A stretch of 44,814 nt of DNA from a virus. The DNA lies in IMG/VR virus record IMGVR_UViG_3300024982_000004, positions 1 through 44,814 of that record; one strand, given 5' to 3'. Of this stretch, positions 30,530 to 38,759 are shown one piece after another. Below the pieces are notes generated by a model. The model was given only the letters and a program-made list of their open reading frames with translations, was not told the DNA's origin and searched no databases. Numbering within the stretch: position 1 is the stretch's first letter; each line of letters opens with the position of its first letter. The translations under genes were made by a program, and so were the position numbers.

Positions 30530-32362
30530 ATGTCTGTAAATCTATCACCGATATTCAACGGCACGCAATTTAAAAGTGACGGTACGCTGGCCTCTGGCTA
30601 TAAGATATACACTTATGCAGAAGGTTCAAGTACACCGTTAGCCACTTATACTACATCTTTGGGGGACGTACCGCAAGCCAACCCGATTGTACTGAATGCA
30701 AGGGGTGAACCACCTAGCCAGATATGGCTGACTTCAGGCGCAGGCTATAAGCTTGTACTGACCACAGACTTAGGCGCTGTGGTAGTCACTGAAGATAACA
30801 TAAGAGGGGTGAATGATACAATATCTAGCGTTGACCAATGGCTTGTAAGCGGCTTAACGCCTACTTATGTTAATGCTACACAGTTTACATTAACTGGCGA
30901 CCAGACAACGGCATTTCACGTAGGCCGCAGAATTAAGCTGCTAGTATCTGCTGGTACCATTTATGGAACCATAACAGCTAGTGCTTACGGTGCAGTAACG
31001 ACTATCACCGTCAAGACCGATACAGGCGCGATTGATGCAGGTATCAGTTCCGTCAGTCTTGGCCTGATTACTGCTACCAATGGCTCATTGCCGACAATCA
31101 ATTATTCACGCATGGCAGTTGCCGCGACTGCTACGACCACGCCACTATGGGCCAGCACCAATGTACAGGATTGGTCAGGCACGCCGACTATCACTGCATT
31201 CCCTGCGGCATCACAGGCAGGCTCACAGCGCATCGTTTACCCTGCTGCTGGCACTATCATTACACATGGCGGCAGTATCAGCGTGCAGGGCGCAGCAAAC
31301 TACACGATAGAAGCAGGCGATGAGCTGACTATCACAGCAGTCACCACTTCAACATTTACAGTTGCAATCAAGAAAGCTAATGGCTATGCAGTTACACAGC
31401 AAATCATATCAAGCAAAATTCAGCCTATCACAGCCATCGTAGGTTCAAGTGCGCTCACAATCACATTAAATGCCACTAACATTGATTTCAGGTCAGCAAC
31501 ATTAGGTAGCGGTACAGTCAATACTAGACAGATTGCCAGCCCTATCAGCGTAGTGGTTTCAAGCGGCTCAACGCTAGGCACTGTCAGTGCAACGCAGTCA
31601 TTGCTTGCAGTGTTGGCTATTGATAATGCGGGTACAGTTGAATTGGCAGTTGTAAACATTGCAGGCGGGAATAATCTTGATGAAACAACGCTTATCAGTA
31701 CAACGGCAGAAGGCGGGGCAGGGGCAGCAGATAGTGCCAATGTCATCTATTCAACTACAGCCAGGGCAAGCGTTCCGTTCAGGATTGTTGGTTATGTTGA
31801 ATCTACACAGGCCACAGCAGGCACATGGGCTACTGCCCCTAGCAAAATTCAAGGTGCTGGCGGTCAAGCATTGCAGCATATTGGCGCGATAACAACTGGA
31901 ACAGCGCAAGCTACAACATCAGGTGTGACAGTTGATATTTCAGGCATCCCTAATACGGCTAAATCAGTGACGTTAATGTTATTAGGCGTATCGACTAACG
32001 GCAGTTCCCCAGTTGTTATCAGGCTAGGCACAGCAGCAGGAATTATAGCTACTGGATATTTAACAGGAACTATTGGCGGCAATGGCGTAGGCACTGCTGT
32101 AGCAAATAATACCACTGGGTTTCAGGTTGAGGCAGGCTCATTATCTGCGGCTGCAACTGTACGTCATGGCTCAATTACTTTTAATTTATATGGAACTGAT
32201 ACATGGGTTGGGAATGGATTAGTCGGAGGTAGTAACACTGCTCAAATAGGAATGGTTGCAGGTTCCATTGCATTAGGTGCGCCTCTAACACAAATCAGAA
32301 TAACAACATCAAACGGCACTGATGCATTTGATGCAGGTGCTATCAATATATCGTATCAATAA
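30530..32362 (+). CDS. Tail fibre/spike protein
   Basis: 610 aa. N-terminal docking domain with NLSPIFNGTQFKSDGTLASGYKIYTYAEGSSTPLATYT and NPIVLNARGEPPSQIWLTSG, common to many podovirus tail fibres. The rest is beta-rich, repetitive, Thr/Gly/Ala-rich. No enzymatic motif seen. The C-terminal tip (about 32150-32360) is more AT-rich, as in exchanged receptor-binding tips. Confidence 0.85.
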   Translation: MSVNLSPIFNGTQFKSDGTLASGYKIYTYAEGSSTPLATYTTSLGDVPQANPIVLNARGEPPSQIWLTSGAGYKLVLTTDLGAVVVTEDNIRGVNDTISSVDQWLVSGLTPTYVNATQFTLTGDQTTAFHVGRRIKLLVSAGTIYGTITASAYGAVTTITVKTDTGAIDAGISSVSLGLITATNGSLPTINYSRMAVAATATTTPLWASTNVQDWSGTPTITAFPAASQAGSQRIVYPAAGTIITHGGSISVQGAANYTIEAGDELTITAVTTSTFTVAIKKANGYAVTQQIISSKIQPITAIVGSSALTITLNATNIDFRSATLGSGTVNTRQIASPISVVVSSGSTLGTVSATQSLLAVLAIDNAGTVELAVVNIAGGNNLDETTLISTTAEGGAGAADSANVIYSTTARASVPFRIVGYVESTQATAGTWATAPSKIQGAGGQALQHIGAITTGTAQATTSGVTVDISGIPNTAKSVTLMLLGVSTNGSSPVVIRLGTAAGIIATGYLTGTIGGNGVGTAVANNTTGFQVEAGSLSAAATVRHGSITFNLYGTDTWVGNGLVGGSNTAQIGMVAGSIALGAPLTQIRITTSNGTDAFDAGAINISYQ

Positions 32363-32418
32363 GCCCATCAAGAGGCACGAAATAACAACAATAAAAACCA
32401 TGACTAGAAAGGCCACTA

Positions 32419-32739
32419 ATGGAATATTTAATCGCAGTCAAAGCGTGGGCAGGCGCAACTATACCAGCCGCTATCGGTTCACTTCTATCACTCTACGTTA
32501 GCAAGGAAAAAACAGCAGCGATGAAACGGTGGGAACTGTTCTTTGTGTTTTTATCAGGAATAGCTCTAGCGCATTACATTGGCGGGGCTGCTATCGAGTA
32601 CAGCAAGATAGATGCTCACGGACTGATTGCAGACGCTATCAAATTGACCATTGGCCTGCTAGGCATGGCAACCATTACCAACATATTCACGCAGTTACCT
32701 TTAGCGGTTGAAGGCTTGCGTAAGAAATGGACTGACTAA
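32419..32739 (+). CDS. Holin
   Basis: 106 aa with about three membrane segments (AGATIPAAIGSLLSLYV, WELFFVFLSGIALAHYI, LIADAIKLTIGLLGMATITNIF) and a charged tail (GLRKKWTD). First of the lysis cassette; forms the timed membrane lesion for the endolysin. Confidence 0.8.
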   Translation: MEYLIAVKAWAGATIPAAIGSLLSLYVSKEKTAAMKRWELFFVFLSGIALAHYIGGAAIEYSKIDAHGLIADAIKLTIGLLGMATITNIFTQLPLAVEGLRKKWTD

Positions 32740-32969
32740 TGCTTTATTTAGCTCTATTTGGCGCGTGTATCGCTGTGGAACTAAGCCCGAAGATACACAC
32801 TGACAACATACTCAAGAAAGTGGCTATCGGCTTTATTGCGGTAGGTGCGCTGGTTGAATATTCAGGCAGGCATTCGTTATTCGTTGAGATTGGAATCTTG
32901 ACCTACTTAGCAGCTAATCTTTGCACTGCATACTGTACGAAGCCTAGACGCAGGAGTGCTGACCGATGA
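32739..32969 (+). CDS. Second small membrane protein of lysis cassette (antiholin/holin-like)
   Basis: 76 aa, two hydrophobic segments (ALFGACIAVELS, VAIGFIAVGALVE to IGILTYLAANLCTAYC) and a very basic end (KPRRRSADR). Overlaps the holin by 1 bp and endolysin by 4 bp. Could modulate holin timing. Confidence 0.7.
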   Translation: MLYLALFGACIAVELSPKIHTDNILKKVAIGFIAVGALVEYSGRHSLFVEIGILTYLAANLCTAYCTKPRRRSADR

Positions 32970-33379
32970 TTACTTTAGACCAATATGCAGGTGTTTGGAA
33001 GCATCACGTTGACTGGAACGGTGCTTGTCAGCATGCGGCTGAATTGTTATTAGATCGTGTAAATAGATTGCTTACACAGTATGAATCTGAAAAGAGGCCG
33101 CTTGATGTAAACAAAAAGACAAACACGAACATATCAGGCGAGGTTTATGGTGGTTTCAGGCCGTTAGATTGCCAGATAGGGGCCAAGCAATCAAGCCATA
33201 AATTAGGCATGGCAGTTGATGTTTATGACCCATATAACACGATAGATATTTGGATAGATGCCAATCCTAGTGTACTGGAAAAATATGATTTATATCGTGA
33301 GCATCCAGTCAGCACAATGACATGGTGTCATTTGTCCACAAAAGCACCTAAATCAGGGAAAAGGACATTTATACCATGA
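32966..33379 (+). CDS. Endolysin, M15 peptidase
   Basis: 137 aa. Zinc peptidase signature: SSHKLGMAVDVYD (H and D ligands) and MTWCHLS (third His). Cuts peptidoglycan stem peptides. No signal peptide, so it needs the holin. Overlaps Rz by 4 bp. Confidence 0.88.
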   Translation: MITLDQYAGVWKHHVDWNGACQHAAELLLDRVNRLLTQYESEKRPLDVNKKTNTNISGEVYGGFRPLDCQIGAKQSSHKLGMAVDVYDPYNTIDIWIDANPSVLEKYDLYREHPVSTMTWCHLSTKAPKSGKRTFIP

Positions 33380-33924
33380 TATTCCTATGGCTACTACGCA
33401 TTAAATCAGTTTTAAGTACCGCTATAACGTTCATAGCGGCTCATTGGCAAGAGTTCATAGTGCTGTGCTTATGCTTGGCTATCTTATGGTACAGAAACGC
33501 TTATATCGCTGAAAAAGGCAAGTTTGAAGCACATATTGCTGCCGATAAGAAAGCCTATGAAATGCGCGTGATTGAGAACCGTATCAAAGAAGGCGTACAT
33601 GCCAAAAATATAACTGAACTCAACAACCTACACAGTAAAGAGATTGAAACCATAAGGGGTGACTATGCGAAACGTAACAAGAACGATGCTATTACTATTG
33701 CCGATTTGCGTAAGCAGTTGCGCGACAAACTCGCCGCCGATAGCTTTGGATTGCCCACATCCCCAAGCGATACCGAAAGAGATACCGAAGTATGGCGAAG
33801 CAGTTACGCAGCCTCTCTTGGAAAATATGAAACACTAAGAGAAGCTTGCGCTATTACCACGGCAGATTTCAACGCATTGCGTAAGTGGTCAGATAGTACA
33901 TGTCAATTGGTAGGTTGCAAGTGA
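33376..33924 (+). CDS. Rz-like inner-membrane spanin
   Basis: 182 aa. N-terminal membrane helix (about 20-41: WQEFIVLCLCLAILWY) then a long charged coiled coil (EKGKFEAHIAADKKAYEMRVIENRIKEG), the i-spanin plan. Carries Rz1 inside in the +1 frame. Last late gene. Confidence 0.85.
   Translation: MIFLWLLRIKSVLSTAITFIAAHWQEFIVLCLCLAILWYRNAYIAEKGKFEAHIAADKKAYEMRVIENRIKEGVHAKNITELNNLHSKEIETIRGDYAKRNKNDAITIADLRKQLRDKLAADSFGLPTSPSDTERDTEVWRSSYAASLGKYETLREACAITTADFNALRKWSDSTCQLVGCK
33686..33838 (+). CDS. Rz1-like outer-membrane spanin lipoprotein, embedded in Rz
   Basis: 50 aa in the +1 frame of Rz: a short hydrophobic start MLLLLPICVSSC with lipobox VSSC (Cys 12 lipidated), then a proline-rich mature part (NSPPIALDCPHPQAIPKEIPK). 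Fully nested, as lambda Rz1. Would pair with Rz to fuse inner and outer membranes at lysis. Confidence 0.85.
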   Translation: MLLLLPICVSSCATNSPPIALDCPHPQAIPKEIPKYGEAVTQPLLENMKH

Positions 33925-33989
33925 TATATATATAAATCATTATAGTTAACATTAGACGGGTTAATGTTTATTTTATTGAACAGTTAGGT

Positions 33990-34192
33990 GTGTGCATTTT
34001 TCTGCCTGATTGTGTGCATTATGCACATTCTATGCGTTCTATGCGCTAGGTTTTATAAGGCTTTGAGCGTGTGCATAGTGCGAATGACGCACTCTTAATC
34101 CGTTTGTCGCGAGTTCGAGCCTCGCATCCCCCACCAATACTGGCGCGGTTTTTATTGATATGTAAAGTGTGCATTAACAAATTATTGTGCAT
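33990..34192. other. attP region with integrase arm-type sites
   Basis: GTGTGCAT occurs at 33990-33997, 34012-34019, 34069-34076 and 34167-34174; related forms are at 34185-34192 and, inverted, at 34021-34028. They flank the tRNA-derived core on both sides, like lambda P and P' arm sites. With int next to it, this is a complete attP. Confidence 0.75.
34087..34136 (+). other. att core: 3' half of a tRNA-Lys(CTT) gene
   Basis: Anticodon loop CTCTTAA (34092-34098, anticodon CTT), perfect T arm (34109-34125, loop TTCGAGC), acceptor strand ATCCCCC, A73 and CCA (34134-34136). The 5' half (D arm, first acceptor strand) is missing, and the anticodon stem has one mismatch at 34090. So this is not a working tRNA but the crossover segment that restores the host gene on integration. 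Confidence 0.82.
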
Positions 34193-34204
34193 TTATTTGT
34201 TCAT

Positions 34205-35140
34205 TTATCCAATTTTACGGATTGCATCAGCCAGTGTAGATGTTGATAGATGTGCATAGCGTTTCGTGCTGGTAGGGTCTATATGGCCTAATACAGCGCC
34301 GACTGTATAAAGGTCTACGCCTGAATTAATCATTGCTGATGCCGTGCTATGGCGTAGGTCATGGAATGTTACATTGTCATAGCCTGTTAGCTTCTTAGCG
34401 CGTGTATAGTATTTATGCAATGTCCACTTTCCTATGTTCACTGGGATATACTTTTTAGCTGCTGACAATATCTTTGAATGTATTGGTACAAGGCGTGGCT
34501 GTCCGTTCTTAGTCGTTCCCAAGTAAAAGCAATCATCCTGAATGGTGGCTTTGAATATTTCACCCATCCGCATACCGCTATAAAAAGCAATCCTGATATA
34601 TGGCCTTACGCGCCTGTCTGCTACTTTCGCTATCTTTAGCATATCCTTACGCTCGATATATACATGGCGCTGATTGTTCACCTTTGGCATGGTTAAGCGT
34701 GATGCAGGGTCAGAATCACCTAGATTGTGATGTTTATATGCATACCTACAGGCAGCGCGTATATAGGCTATACGGTTGCGTTTAGTGGCCTCTGACACGT
34801 TTTCTTTACGGATTGATATAGATACGTCAGTGAGTTGCGTTAAGAGCTTTCCAGTGTAGTGCTGATGGTCTGCTTCTAACTGTCTGATGACACCTTCACC
34901 ATATTTCAGGTGAGGGCATCTGTTTTGAATGTAGAGTAGTACGGCTTGGTCTATCAGTGGAGTTTCATTTACACCAAGCGCAAATTGTGAGTAGATTTTT
35001 GCTGATTCTTTTTTGTCGAAGTCATCGGCTTGCTGCGCTGTCCACCCTTGCGGAAGTAGCTTTGTAGCGCGGATACGCTGTCCGTTAACGATACGGTTAA
35101 ATGAGAACCGCCAGCGGCATTTTGATTTGAACACCGACAT
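34205..35140 (-). CDS. int: Tyrosine recombinase integrase
   Basis: 311 aa. Catalytic set visible: Arg in YSGMRMGEIF, then HDLRHSTAS (H-x2-R), LGH, and Tyr in TKRYAHLS. N-terminal arm-binding domain, then a SAM-like core-binding domain. Carries out integration at the tRNA-Lys site beside it. It is the last gene of the long PL transcript. Confidence 0.95.
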   Translation of the reverse strand: MSVFKSKCRWRFSFNRIVNGQRIRATKLLPQGWTAQQADDFDKKESAKIYSQFALGVNETPLIDQAVLLYIQNRCPHLKYGEGVIRQLEADHQHYTGKLLTQLTDVSISIRKENVSEATKRNRIAYIRAACRYAYKHHNLGDSDPASRLTMPKVNNQRHVYIERKDMLKIAKVADRRVRPYIRIAFYSGMRMGEIFKATIQDDCFYLGTTKNGQPRLVPIHSKILSAAKKYIPVNIGKWTLHKYYTRAKKLTGYDNVTFHDLRHSTASAMINSGVDLYTVGAVLGHIDPTSTKRYAHLSTSTLADAIRKIG

Positions 35141-35277
35141 TTTGCTTTATATTCCTCAACATCTGCAAGCTCGTATCTTACAGCTCGACCAATACGATAA
35201 CACGCGATTGGCAACTGGTAAACTGTCCTGGCACTGATGCCTAGAATCTTAGCCACATCTTTAGCAGTTAGTGTCAT
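34969..35277 (-). CDS. Excisionase / AlpA-like HTH protein
   Basis: 102 aa from ATG 35277 behind AGAGGA. N-terminal HTH_17-type domain (TLTAKDVAKILGISARTVYQLPIACYRIGRAVRYELADVEEYKAK). After residue about 46 the frame continues 57 codons inside the int gene, an unusual 172-bp overlap; normal excisionases end near the HTH. The tail has no recognisable fold and may be fortuitous. Confidence 0.78.
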   Translation of the reverse strand: MTLTAKDVAKILGISARTVYQLPIACYRIGRAVRYELADVEEYKAKCRCSNQNAAGGSHLTVSLTDSVSALQSYFRKGGQRSKPMTSTKKNQQKSTHNLRLV

Positions 35278-35449
35278 TATTCCTCTCTTTCTCTTTACAC
35301 CCATCACACCCACTATCCACAATATCTTTCTGCTTGATGTATTGGCAGTTTCTAGTGAGTTTATTAGTCCAGCTTACGTTACCCTTGCTGTGATAGATTA
35401 AATCATGCTGTAAGCGATTAGGGGCTATGGTAGAGTGGCATCCGTTCAT
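35261..35449 (-). CDS. Small cysteine-rich protein
   Basis: 62 aa with AAAGG 7 nt upstream of its ATG. Cys pattern: GCHST at the start, NCQYIKQ, and CDGCKEKERNNDTNC, a likely zinc knuckle. Overlaps the upstream gene by 4 bp and xis by 17 bp. Function unknown. Confidence 0.65.
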   Translation of the reverse strand: MNGCHSTIAPNRLQHDLIYHSKGNVSWTNKLTRNCQYIKQKDIVDSGCDGCKEKERNNDTNC

Positions 35450-36093
35450 GATGTACCTTTCAATGCGCGGATTAGCTCTGATGCAAGCTCACAATCCGTA
35501 AAGTCATCGACAATTAATGCACATCTTTCAATCACTTCATTCTCAAACTCTGTTAGTGATTGTTCTGGTGTTGAGGTGAGGGCTTTGTCAGCTTTATGTA
35601 GTGCATTATTCTCACTAATAGTTATATTTCCTCCAACATCAAAAATATCTCTCATAGTATTTAAAGCCTCACGCAATTTGTTATTAGATGCTTTGAGTTC
35701 GGTGATTTTATTATGCTGGTAAATATAACTTCTACTAGTTTCTTCTGCTGTTTCTGTCATGCACTTTATTGTAGATTGCAATGATTTTATTGATGGCTCT
35801 GCACTCGGCAGCTCGCTAGAGTCAGTATGTTTAATTCCCAACGCTCTACATGCAATAGCCCTAGCTACACCAAAGTTTAAGGTAGTACCTCTAAGGGTAT
35901 TTATTTCATGTAATGCCTCTTTCAACTCCGCAATTTCACGCTCACTCTGTTGGGTGGCGGCTTGCCATGCTTTCCATGCTAAATGTTTATTAATTTGTAG
36001 CATGTGCATATCATCGTAGTTTTTTACATCAATGAGTTTTTGTAATTCCGATTCAAACCACTTCTCAAACGCCTCGTTATTTTGTTGTGTCAT
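35446..36093 (-). CDS. Coiled-coil early protein (shared by A and B)
   Basis: 215 aa from ATG 36093. Helical: EAFEKWFESELQKL, LAWKAWQAATQQSEREIAELKEALHEIN, then a middle AIACRALGIKH and further coiled coil (HNKITELKASNNKLREALNTM). Its N-terminal 41 codons are also at 1-125, so on circular phage A this same gene completes that fragment. Function unknown. Confidence 0.75.
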   Translation of the reverse strand: MTQQNNEAFEKWFESELQKLIDVKNYDDMHMLQINKHLAWKAWQAATQQSEREIAELKEALHEINTLRGTTLNFGVARAIACRALGIKHTDSSELPSAEPSIKSLQSTIKCMTETAEETSRSYIYQHNKITELKASNNKLREALNTMRDIFDVGGNITISENNALHKADKALTSTPEQSLTEFENEVIERCALIVDDFTDCELASELIRALKGTS

Positions 36094-36095
36094 GG
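35969..36095. repeat. 127-bp direct repeat, copy 2
   Basis: Identical to positions 1-127. From here on the sequence is a second version of the left arm, similar to but not identical with phage A. This is the A/B junction. Confidence 0.9.
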
Positions 36096-36199
36096 ATAAT
36101 CCTTTGTTTTTTACCGTCATCTAACCCGATTTGATAGCCCCAATTCCAACAAATACCGCAAACTACAAATATCATTACCAAACATAAAAATAAAAGCAT
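36077..36199 (-). CDS. Small membrane peptide
   Basis: 40 aa: one membrane helix (LLFLCLVMIFVVCGICW) and a short polar end (DDGKKQRIIHDTTK). GGAG 9 nt upstream. Overlaps the next gene's start by 17 bp. Replaces the 59-aa gene of phage A. Confidence 0.6.
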   Translation of the reverse strand: MLLFLCLVMIFVVCGICWNWGYQIGLDDGKKQRIIHDTTK

Positions 36200-36204
36200 C
36201 TTCT

Positions 36205-36597
36205 TTACTCCTTCTCAATTAGTGCGCGGATTTCTGCTTCTATTTCTTCGCAAATATTAGCCGCAAACGGTTCTGCAAACTCTCTATAATCTTTTGCTTT
36301 ATCTTTGCAAATACTAGCCGCCTTCTCTAGCGCAGCTTTCACGGGTTTGGGTTGTGGTGGGGCGGTGTAGAGTGGTTTATACCCTAAATGACTACCATTC
36401 TTAGTTGGTGGCTCATATTTTGTTACGTGATGTACTACCCCATTATCATAAAATAATGCCCAAGCTACTGGTTCACATTGCTCAACGGCTGGTGCGTTGG
36501 TGATTATGTCTATGGCTTCTGATAGAGTAATTTCTGATACCGCATTGCTAAAATGTAATCTTTCCAACAACGCTTTCCTGCTGATTAAATCACTCAT
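36205..36597 (-). CDS. EPVA/PLYT-family modular accessory protein (phage B)
   Basis: 130 aa. ISRKALLERL start, ITNAPAVE linker, core EPVAWALFYDNGVVHHVTKYEPP to PLYTAPPQ, and C-terminal ALEKAASICKDK to IRALIEKE. Homologue of 315-728 with an altered helix between the first two motifs and a longer C-terminal insert. Function unknown. Confidence 0.8.
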   Translation of the reverse strand: MSDLISRKALLERLHFSNAVSEITLSEAIDIITNAPAVEQCEPVAWALFYDNGVVHHVTKYEPPTKNGSHLGYKPLYTAPPQPKPVKAALEKAASICKDKAKDYREFAEPFAANICEEIEAEIRALIEKE

Positions 36598-36600
36598 GGT

Positions 36601-36717
36601 TTAGTCCTTATCCCGCATAAATTTGATATAAATATCTAGTAAATTATTAATAATCAATAACCACAAGTACGCTATAAATAACCAGTAAAGCCATTCAGGT
36701 GTTATGAGAGTGATCAT
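36601..36717 (-). CDS. Small membrane peptide
   Basis: 38 aa, strongly hydrophobic (LYWLFIAYLWLLIINNLL) with a charged end (KFMRDKD). ATGA overlap with the preceding gene. Replaces the 41-aa soluble peptide of phage A. Function unknown. Confidence 0.6.
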   Translation of the reverse strand: MITLITPEWLYWLFIAYLWLLIINNLLDIYIKFMRDKD

Positions 36718-37094
36718 TGATTCAACTCCTTCAATTTAGCTTCAATGGCTCTGGCACCCTTATAAAAAGCTTCTTCTAATAAGTCATGGTCTATGTATGG
36801 GCAAAGTTTAAATATTTCTTCATCACTCAACCCTACCCACTCTTTGCTTATTGGTGATGTGTAAAGAGGAATCATTTTAAATTGTGGGTGTTCTCGTTTA
36901 TGCCAATCCAAAGCGTCTTTATCCTCGTTTAAGTAGTGCTTATGTATATAAGCCACTGGCTCACACTTCTCTATATCTGATAGTGCGGATTTTGCCTTAA
37001 TTAATATTTCAAAATCATCAGCCCTTTGTGAATATTCTGTTAGGTATTCATCTAATAATACAATTGCTACATTCAACGCTTCTGCTGTACTCAT
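36714..37094 (-). CDS. EPVA/PLYT-family protein with exchanged C-terminus
   Basis: 126 aa from ATG 37094, with GAGGA 8 nt upstream. MSTAEALNVAI start, EPVAYIHKHYLNEDKDALDWHKREHPQ as in phage A, then after PLYTSP a different end: EWVGLSDEEIFKLCPYIDHDLLEEAFYKGARAIEAKL. The same exchange point follows PLYT in both copies. Function unknown. Confidence 0.8.
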   Translation of the reverse strand: MSTAEALNVAIVLLDEYLTEYSQRADDFEILIKAKSALSDIEKCEPVAYIHKHYLNEDKDALDWHKREHPQFKMIPLYTSPISKEWVGLSDEEIFKLCPYIDHDLLEEAFYKGARAIEAKLKELNQ

Positions 37095-37160
37095 AGTGTT
37101 AGTCCTCAAAGTCTTTATTGTTAATTATGTTTATGGTCTTAGCGTTGCGTTATGCCGTAA
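37076..37160 (-). repeat. Repeated gene-start/leader cassette, copy 3
   Basis: Near-identical to 1206-1291 and 1757-1838. In phage B there is only one copy. Confidence 0.8.
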
Positions 37161-37167
37161 TCACCGA

Positions 37168-37404
37168 TTACTCACAATAATCGCTAATTTCTTCTATTCG
37201 CGCATCACCAATAGGCTCTTTATGCTTATGAATAACCCATATATTTTTAGTTGAATGAGTGTGTAAATATCCAATTTCACAATGTTCTGTCATGCACGTA
37301 GCAGGGGATAAGTCATTAACTTTGCAACCACATACGCCACCTTGAAATAAACCGCCATAGCCTTGTTCTTTTAGAGCGTTGCTTATTAATTTGATAACAT
37401 TCAT
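37168..37404 (-). CDS. Conserved cysteine-rich early phage protein
   Basis: 78 aa from ATG 37404, AAAGGGA 6-7 nt upstream. NALKEQGYGGLFQGGVCGCKVNDLSPATCMTEHCEIGY follows a pattern seen in many phages (GY-GL, C-x-C, DL-PC, C-GY), a likely zinc-binding fold. Function unknown. Replaces the 50-aa RMF-like gene of phage A behind the same leader. Confidence 0.7.
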   Translation of the reverse strand: MNVIKLISNALKEQGYGGLFQGGVCGCKVNDLSPATCMTEHCEIGYLHTHSTKNIWVIHKHKEPIGDARIEEISDYCE

Positions 37405-37466
37405 AGCCATTCCCTTTCGGCACGATTTAATTTAAATTCACTACACTAATTAACAAAATAATAGGT

Positions 37467-37634
37467 TTAACAAACATTCTTACGTGTTCTAAAAGTTACA
37501 ATATCTCTCACTGTACTTACACCACAGTTGAATTTATTAGCCAGATAACCATAGCCACGGACATAAGCTAAATGCAGCTTTCTTATCTCTCGTACCTGAT
37601 CATCTGTTAGCTTGCATAAGTGTTGGTTACGCAT
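37467..37634 (-). CDS. Small HTH DNA-binding protein (phage B)
   Basis: 55 aa, nearly the same as 2543-2713 of phage A: LTDDQVREIRKLHLAYVRG, then the turn and recognition helix. Only the first 10 or so residues differ. Two bp after the SSB stop. Confidence 0.75.
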   Translation of the reverse strand: MRNQHLCKLTDDQVREIRKLHLAYVRGYGYLANKFNCGVSTVRDIVTFRTRKNVC

Positions 37635-37636
37635 GA

Positions 37637-38104
37637 TTAAATAACGTAAGCACGTTTACCGCGATAAATGTTAATGAACGGGATGTCATCAGGCATATCA
37701 TCAAAACCAGTGCCATCGTTTTTTTGTTCAGGTTTTTTATCTGTTCTCGGTTCATGAACATCATTATTTTGTGAACGACTGCCTAGCATCTGCATCTTGT
37801 CAGCAATGATTTCTGTGCTGTAACGGTCATTGCCTTCTTTATCCTGCCATTTACGAGTTTGAATGCGACCTTCAATGTAAACTGGTGCGCCTTTTTTCAA
37901 ATACTCGCCAATAATTTCAGCCAGCTTGCGATACGCAACGATGTTATGCCACTCGGTACGCTCTTGCTTCGCGCCTGATTTATCTTTCCATGATTCACTT
38001 GTAGCGATACTAAAATTAGCTACAGCTTCACCATTAGGCATGTAACGTACTTCTGGGTCACGGCCTAATGAACCGATTAAAATTGCTTTGTTTAGTGATG
38101 CCAT
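37637..38104 (-). CDS. ssb: Single-stranded DNA-binding protein, bacterial type, with extended C-terminus
   Basis: 155 aa. Standard bacterial SSB OB fold: [63 protein letters not shown]. The acidic tip DDMPDDIPF is present but followed by 12 more residues, [12 protein letters not shown], instead of a stop. In known SSBs the tip must be terminal to dock partners, so this looks like loss of a stop codon or a different docking rule. Not homologous in detail to the phage A SSB. Confidence 0.92.
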   Translation of the reverse strand: MASLNKAILIGSLGRDPEVRYMPNGEAVANFSIATSESWKDKSGAKQERTEWHNIVAYRKLAEIIGEYLKKGAPVYIEGRIQTRKWQDKEGNDRYSTEIIADKMQMLGSRSQNNDVHEPRTDKKPEQKNDGTGFDDMPDDIPFINIYRGKRAYVI

Positions 38105-38105
38105 G

Positions 38106-38759
38106 TTAAGCTGCCTCTTTCTGTTTTAATGAATCTTGATATTTCTTAAATGTGCTGCGTGTCTTGCTGTCTAGCAAACTCCATAACCCTGTCTTTTCTT
38201 CGTTGTCTAACTTTTCCCATCTAATGTGAGCTGATTGAAGTTCGCTATCATTTATTTCAGCAATCATTTCAATAGCTTCATTGCGTAAGAATTGAACTTC
38301 GTTTTCTGTAAAGTTATCCAGCGCACCAGCTAACGGTGTCTTTGGTGCTTGACCATTGGTAACAGATAGCACGTTAGTTTTCTCATTGCCAGTCGTTGCA
38401 TCTAGTACGTCATGCTCAACAATTTCAAGCGCTGTAACCCACAAATAACGCCTTGTGTATGTCTCTACCGCGCCAAGGTTCTGAATCGCGTGACAGCCCT
38501 TTAAATTAGCTTCTTTCATTGGGCTAGTGATAGTTACGCTTGAGTTATCATCTACGTCAGTAATTGTGAGTGTTGCCAGTTCTTCACCGAAGCTAATCAC
38601 ACCGCATAAGCCAATGTTGTTGAATATCTTGTTAATCGTTGGCAAGAAATCACCTAGTTCAAAGTAGGTATAACCAGCAAACTTGTTATGACCTGACTTG
38701 TTAAGTTTTTCACCTTGTAGCGCAATACGCGCCTCGTTTAGTTTTTTATGTACGCTCAT
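38106..38759 (-). CDS. erf: Single-strand annealing protein, ERF type
   Basis: 217 aa from ATG 38759, GAGG 8 nt upstream. N-terminal ERF domain: [40 protein letters not shown], and [20 protein letters not shown]. From about residue 128 the linker [18 protein letters not shown] and helical C-terminal domain match the phage A DUF1071 protein closely. A chimera made by swapping the catalytic half only. Confidence 0.88.
   Translation of the reverse strand: MSVHKKLNEARIALQGEKLNKSGHNKFAGYTYFELGDFLPTINKIFNNIGLCGVISFGEELATLTITDVDDNSSVTITSPMKEANLKGCHAIQNLGAVETYTRRYLWVTALEIVEHDVLDATTGNEKTNVLSVTNGQAPKTPLAGALDNFTENEVQFLRNEAIEMIAEINDSELQSAHIRWEKLDNEEKTGLWSLLDSKTRSTFKKYQDSLKQKEAA

Noticed and set aside
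31420-31746. Minus-strand ORF within the tail fibre gene
   Set aside because: Low-complexity Ala/Val/Leu/Ser product typical of antisense to Thr/Ala/Gly-rich fibre sequence.
34087-34136. A functional tRNA-Lys gene
   Set aside because: Only the anticodon arm, T arm and 3' acceptor strand exist; upstream bases cannot form the D arm or the 5' acceptor strand.
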